NCBI GenBank assembly: GCA_017429685.1
Contig: JAFROL010000004.1
Span: 1 to 64,000, forward strand
Source: Bacteroidales bacterium
Lineage (GTDB): Bacteria > Bacteroidota > Bacteroidia > Bacteroidales > P3
Length of the DNA: 64,000 nt
Direction: 5' to 3'
Below are positions 59,959-64,000 of the stretch, one piece after another. The stretch's first letter is position 1. Each line of letters starts with the position of its first letter. A model generated the notes under the pieces. That model saw only the letters and a list, made by a program, of their open reading frames with translations, ran no database searches and was not told the DNA's origin. Position numbers and translations under genes: made by a program.

Positions 59959-61395
59959 TTAGTTATGGACAATTTTTATGGCGTGGCCATCGACATTGAC
60001 CACATATCTGCCCCTGTTGTAGCGAGACATATCTATCGTCGTCGTGTCGCCCTCGAAGGTGACTGTTTCCATCACGACGCCGGCCTCGTTGACGATGCTG
60101 GCCTGGTGGATGGACGTCTGCGAATTAGCGATGCTGACAGTGACATTGCCGACGGTCGGATTGGGATAGGCCTTGACGCTGACCGCCTGGTCGCTAATAA
60201 GGGTGTTCATATCCTGCTGCGGGCAGGTGAAGGTGGGCACACCGTTCATCGTGCAGCTGACGAAGTATTCGCCCGTCAGGCCGCCTTCCTGCTGATAATA
60301 GTAGTCGGTGGCACCAGGGATGAGTGTCCACTGCGTTTCGCCAACCTCGCGATGATACCACTGTATATCGCTGAGACACTGGCAAGTGTCGATCACTGCG
60401 ATGACATCGCTGAACAGAGGCATAATGTAGGTTTCGGGCAGGTTGACGTGGAAACGCAGCTTGATAGCGGGGCTTATTAGGGTCGGATAGTTGTGGTCGC
60501 GGAATGTCAGTGTGGCGGTATAGTCACCCGTGGCTAATCCGGTGGGAATGTTGAGGCTGATGGAGCCTGTGCGGCCAGGGGTGCTGAGGTTTTTCCAGTT
60601 GACGTTGGGGATCGACGGGTCGTCGAACACAAGTTTGTATTGGTCGGGATTGCCCGAAATGAGGTGATAAACGATGCTTCCGCCACCGGCGCAATAGCCG
60701 TAGGCTTCAACCTCGAGACCTTGGTTGTAGACACTGCCGCCATAGGCAGTGTCGGGACGCATATCCTCGATGATGGCACCGTGCTGCAACACCTTCTGAG
60801 TCCAGCGCAGCTCATAGTTGGCCAACGAAGCGCCCGCAAGCGTATAGGTGATGGTGATGTCCTTGTCCGAACCGATGTTAGGATTGTCATAGTGAGCATC
60901 AACGGTATGCGTCAACACATCGTTGCCCAAAATACCGGTCAGCGTACCGTTGTCGATAACGGCGGCAACGTCGTTGCCGTCATAGAACTTGGTGACGACC
61001 ACGGCGCTGTTCTCGACGCTGACCTTTGCCGGATTGATGGTCAGCGTCATCGTGGCGGTGCTTGGGTTGAGCGAGTCGCCGTCCACGACGGGCGTTGCCG
61101 TTACCGTATATACGCCGGCATTGGTAGGACAGTTGGGCGACACAAAGACCTCCGTTCCGTTGGTGAACGTGAGCGTGGTGCTCTTCATTGCCCCCAAACC
61201 GTTGACATAGTAGGCCGTAAGCCCTGAATAAGGCGTTGCCGTATAGGTAGTCGTCAAATCGCCCGACCATATAACATCATATACGGTGACACCGTCGCCC
61301 GACCTGCTAGGTCCGGCATTACTGATGGAGGCCTCAACTTGCGAAACAGCCAAAGCCGACATCAAAAACAAGAAAACAAGTAGACGTTTTTTCAT
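59959..61395 (-). CDS. Secreted protein with YDG/MBG repeats and T9SS sorting domain
   Basis: A 478-residue exported protein. Signal peptide to about residue 23; beta domains with the YDG/MBG-like repeat (VTKFYDGNDVAAV ... DITITYTLAGASLANYEL, about 130-200); further Ig-like regions; and a type A sorting domain in the last 75 residues (VKAYPNPTVGNVTVS ... NRGRYVVNVDG). Likely anchored on the surface through the T9SS. No enzymatic motif. A TATCTTTG box lies at 61488-61495. Confidence 0.88.
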   Translation of the reverse strand: MKKRLLVFLFLMSALAVSQVEASISNAGPSRSGDGVTVYDVIWSGDLTTTYTATPYSGLTAYYVNGLGAMKSTTLTFTNGTEVFVSPNCPTNAGVYTVTATPVVDGDSLNPSTATMTLTINPAKVSVENSAVVVTKFYDGNDVAAVIDNGTLTGILGNDVLTHTVDAHYDNPNIGSDKDITITYTLAGASLANYELRWTQKVLQHGAIIEDMRPDTAYGGSVYNQGLEVEAYGYCAGGGSIVYHLISGNPDQYKLVFDDPSIPNVNWKNLSTPGRTGSISLNIPTGLATGDYTATLTFRDHNYPTLISPAIKLRFHVNLPETYIMPLFSDVIAVIDTCQCLSDIQWYHREVGETQWTLIPGATDYYYQQEGGLTGEYFVSCTMNGVPTFTCPQQDMNTLISDQAVSVKAYPNPTVGNVTVSIANSQTSIHQASIVNEAGVVMETVTFEGDTTTIDMSRYNRGRYVVNVDGHAIKIVHN

Positions 61396-61706
61396 AACAG
61401 ATTGATATTAATTAATTGATTGTAAATGTGCTAAACTAAACTTTCGTTTGGTATTTGCCCTTTCCAAAGCATCTTCTATACGAAATGCAAAGATACGAAG
61501 ATTTTTTAATTCAAAAGCCATTCTCCTATTTTTTAACATTTTCAGTCTCAAAAAAGAAAGGTCAAAATGGCACCTCTTCGCCAATGGCGACTTTGCAAAT
61601 GCCATTTAGCACAAAAACTTCAATCCCGAAAAACTTTATTTTCGATCCGGCACAATTAAAACCGACTTCAAACGTTTTAAACAAAAAAAAGAACAACAAA
61701 CATCGT
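61396..61706. other. Gene-free stretch between divergent MBG/T9SS gene and thyA
   Basis: Contains the promoter box TATCTTTG (61488-61495, minus). The thyA frame stays open through 61455-61706, but without homology. A TATTTTCG at about 61639 is a weak thyA -7 candidate. Confidence 0.55.
61488..61495 (-). promoter_or_regulatory. Promoter -7 box of the MBG/T9SS gene
   Basis: TATCTTTG on the minus strand. Confidence 0.55.
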
Positions 61707-62501
61707 ATGAAACAATACCTTGACCTTTTACAGTATGTGCTTGACAACGGTATTCAGAAAAGCGACCGCACCGGGACGGGGACGCGCAGCGTGTTTGGCT
61801 ACCAGATGCGTTTTCACCTCGACGACGGCTTTCCTCTGCTTACCACAAAAAAACTGCACCTGCGCTCCATCATATATGAACTGCTGTGGTTTCTGCGCGG
61901 CGAAACCAACATCGGCTACCTGCACGACCATAAGGTGACGATTTGGGACGAATGGGCCGACGCCAACGGCGACCTGGGTCCCATCTATGGACACCAGTGG
62001 CGCTCGTGGGGCTGCGCCGACGGCAGCCACATCGACCAGATTAGCAATCTGATAGAACAAATAAAAACCAACCCCGACTCGCGGCGCCTGCTGGTGTCGG
62101 CGTGGAACGTGGGCGAGATAGACCAGATGGCTTTGCCACCGTGCCACATATTGTTCCAATTCTATGTGGCCAACGGCCGCCTGTCGTGCCAGCTCTACCA
62201 GCGGTCGGCCGACATCTTTCTTGGCGTGCCGTTCAACATCGCCTCCTACGCGCTGTTTACGATGATGATAGCCCAAGCCACCGGACTGAAATACGGCGAC
62301 TTTGTCCACACCTTCGGCGACGCGCACATCTACAACAACCACATCGAGCAGTGCCGCCTGCAGCTGACCCGCGAGCCGCGTCCGCTACCGACAATGCACA
62401 TCAACCCCGACAAAAAGGACATCTTCAGTTTCGACTATGAGGATTTCACCCTCGAAAACTACAATCCCCACCCTCACATCAAAGGAGAAGTAAGCGTATG
62501 A
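61707..62501 (+). CDS. thyA: Thymidylate synthase
   Basis: Methylates dUMP to dTMP with methylene-tetrahydrofolate. The 264-residue protein has the same length as E. coli ThyA, starts [15 protein letters not shown], and carries [23 protein letters not shown], the catalytic Cys146 in [10 protein letters not shown] and [18 protein letters not shown]. The start is set at 61707 by homology, although the frame is open to 61455. The stop overlaps the manC start by 4 bases, coupling the two. Confidence 0.97.
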   Translation: MKQYLDLLQYVLDNGIQKSDRTGTGTRSVFGYQMRFHLDDGFPLLTTKKLHLRSIIYELLWFLRGETNIGYLHDHKVTIWDEWADANGDLGPIYGHQWRSWGCADGSHIDQISNLIEQIKTNPDSRRLLVSAWNVGEIDQMALPPCHILFQFYVANGRLSCQLYQRSADIFLGVPFNIASYALFTMMIAQATGLKYGDFVHTFGDAHIYNNHIEQCRLQLTREPRPLPTMHINPDKKDIFSFDYEDFTLENYNPHPHIKGEVSV

Positions 62502-63589
62502 CCAAACACTTGAATCCTAACAACTTCTGTATCATTATGGCTGGCGGCTTTGGAAGTCGATTTTGGCCAATCTGTTCGTTGACGAAGCCCAAACAGTTCA
62601 TCGACCTGGTAGGCAATGGGGAATCAATGATACAGAACACTTTTCGCCGTTTCGAGAGTATCTGTCCCCGCGAGAACATCATCATCGTAACCACCAAGGC
62701 CCACGAGGCACAGGTGCGCCGCCAAATACCCGACCTGCTCGACTATCAGGTCCTGTGCGAGCCTTTCCGCCGCAACACGGCCCCCTGCATCGCCTATGCC
62801 GCCTCGATAATAAACGCCATCAACCCCAACGCCAACATCGTCGTCACACCGTCGGACCACGCCGTGTTCGGCACCGGCGAATTCGAGCGCAACATCAACG
62901 ATGCCATACAGATGGTCGACTCGCACGACTGGATTGTCACCCTTGGCGCACGTCCGGTCAACCCCAACATCAAATACGGCTACATCCAGTTCCGCGAGGC
63001 GGGCATCCGCGGCACCTCGTCGAAGATACACAAAGTGGTGACCTTCATCGAGAAACCGCCTTTCGAGATGGCCTGCCAGTTCATATCGACAGGCGAATTC
63101 CTGTGGAATGCGGGCATCTTCATCTGGCGCCTGCCGGTGCTGATGGAGGCCTATCGGCGCCATCTGCCGCAGATTGCCGACCGCTTCTTCACGCTGACCA
63201 CCGACACGCCGGCCAAGCAGCTGAAGGAGATATACACCCAGGCGCAGAGCATCTCGGTCGACTACGGCATTATCGAGAAGGCCGACAACGTCTACGTCCT
63301 TGAGGCCGAGTTCGGATGGTCGGACGTCGAGACGTGGGATTCGCTCTATATGGCAAAGCCCAAGGACGAAGCCGGCAACGCCATAGCGTCGGGCCGAGTG
63401 GTCACCTACGACACCCACAACTGCGTAGTGCACCTGAACCCAGAGAAGTACGCTGTCATCCAAGGCCTTGACGGATACATCATTGCTGCCGGAACCGACA
63501 CGCTGCTCATCTGCCGCCGCGACCAGGAAGAGCAGCTGATGAAGTTCAATTCGGACGTGGAGCTGATGAAAGCGAAAAAGAACAAGTGA
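62498..63589 (+). CDS. manC: Mannose-1-phosphate guanylyltransferase
   Basis: Makes GDP-mannose for surface glycans. 363 residues with the nucleotidyltransferase start [28 protein letters not shown] and [10 protein letters not shown], as well as the conserved [13 protein letters not shown] segment of GDP-mannose pyrophosphorylases. It has no phosphomannose-isomerase domain of bifunctional ManC-ManA. Start overlaps thyA by 4 bases. Confidence 0.94.
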   Translation: MTKHLNPNNFCIIMAGGFGSRFWPICSLTKPKQFIDLVGNGESMIQNTFRRFESICPRENIIIVTTKAHEAQVRRQIPDLLDYQVLCEPFRRNTAPCIAYAASIINAINPNANIVVTPSDHAVFGTGEFERNINDAIQMVDSHDWIVTLGARPVNPNIKYGYIQFREAGIRGTSSKIHKVVTFIEKPPFEMACQFISTGEFLWNAGIFIWRLPVLMEAYRRHLPQIADRFFTLTTDTPAKQLKEIYTQAQSISVDYGIIEKADNVYVLEAEFGWSDVETWDSLYMAKPKDEAGNAIASGRVVTYDTHNCVVHLNPEKYAVIQGLDGYIIAAGTDTLLICRRDQEEQLMKFNSDVELMKAKKNK

Positions 63590-63609
63590 ATTGTCAAATT
63601 CCATATACA

Positions 63610-64000
63610 ATGAAAAAACTTTTCCTTTTCCTGATTGCACTGTTTTCTCTTTATGCGGCAACAGCTACGGAACAGTATCCTGACATTATCGAATACGGCA
63701 AAAAGAAATATGAGCTATATGTAGATTGGGGCCATCCCTCACCTCTCCAGACGCTCTATATCAGGACCAACACAGAGTCACCGTTCAAGGGCTACAGCAC
63801 AGCCAATTACCGTGGCCATATTGCCACGTGGCGCATCCGCGACGGAAAGTTGTATCTGGTGTCTGTCAACTCCCAGAGGCAATACGGCCGTACAGGCACC
63901 TATTTCCCCAGTGACGACAACAGTACCGACACAACGGCTGCGCCTGGCTTTTTCTCCATCACTTCACTTTCGCAAACTCCTCCAGAAAGCGACGGTGCGG
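63610..64000 (+). CDS. Secreted protein, partial (hypothetical)
   Basis: An open frame from ATG 63610 to the window end, 130 codons with no stop. MKKLFLFLIALFSLYAATATE is a clear signal peptide; the mature part is rich in Tyr, Thr and Ser (YPDIIEYGKKKYELYVDWGHPSPL). The start lies 20 bases after manC. Family not recognised; the rest of the gene is outside the window. Confidence 0.75.
   Translation, partial: MKKLFLFLIALFSLYAATATEQYPDIIEYGKKKYELYVDWGHPSPLQTLYIRTNTESPFKGYSTANYRGHIATWRIRDGKLYLVSVNSQRQYGRTGTYFPSDDNSTDTTAAPGFFSITSLSQTPPESDGA

Overview
The window is chromosomal DNA from a member of the Bacteroidota, most likely an anaerobic, host-associated Bacteroidales. Five things point this way: many promoters with the Bacteroidetes -7 box TAnnTTTG; a tmRNA with the tag GENNYALAA; type IX secretion traits (C-terminal sorting domains, a gingipain-like C25 protease, a PorV-like protein); a large TonB-dependent receptor; and the four-subunit 2-oxoacid:ferredoxin oxidoreductase of anaerobes. 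Species or genus cannot be fixed from this sequence. No phage, plasmid, integrase, IS element or CRISPR array was found.

Layout. 1-2433: an efflux locus on the minus strand (TetR, TolC-like protein, start of an HlyD-like adaptor). 2755-3398: tmRNA inside an unusual long palindrome, then tRNA-Asp. 3663-5578: HAD hydrolase, and a TIR plus formylglycine-enzyme-like reading frame cut by one in-frame TAG. 5905-9346: rpsT with tRNA-Glu, a conserved hypothetical, adk and cysS. 9520-11817: a TIR plus BspA-type leucine-rich-repeat protein directly behind a coiled-coil envelope protein. 11983-18229: C25 protease, DUF4271, hemD, rnpA, yidD and a lipoprotein. 18466-26375: ribE, a WG-repeat/TonB-C protein, a membrane protein, an MFS transporter, an S9 peptidase and a dolichyl-phosphate-mannose-synthase-like glycosyltransferase. 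26469-29053: a tightly overlapping cassette of barrel protein, PqqD-like protein, HprK-like kinase and S26 peptidase-VanZ fusion. 29151-31754: purM, a HIT protein and greA. 31868-41570: PorV-like protein, a 1594-residue surface protein and a TonB-dependent receptor. 41639-50931: secDF, radC, folB, pheS, a cyclophilin, a lipoprotein, DUF4301 and an unlisted 44-residue basic protein. 50989-54359: a NUDIX hydrolase and the oxidoreductase operon. 54954-63589: DUF1573, an aminotransferase, a GreA-like protein, sialidase, OmpA, an MBG/T9SS protein, thyA and manC. 63610 to the end: start of a secreted protein.

The most unusual items are: (i) three copies of an intergenic palindrome built from 11-bp TTCTTATATCG units (18300, 30546, 54543), one with perfect 45-bp arms; (ii) the OMP-PqqD-HprK-S26/VanZ cassette, which looks like a peptide-maturation system without a visible precursor or radical SAM enzyme; (iii) two TIR-domain proteins, one split by an amber codon and one joined to leucine-rich repeats; (iv) the tmRNA 3' end buried in a 73-nt palindrome; and (v) the 44-residue basic protein with its own promoter and terminator. 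All functions are read from sequence by eye; no database search was run.
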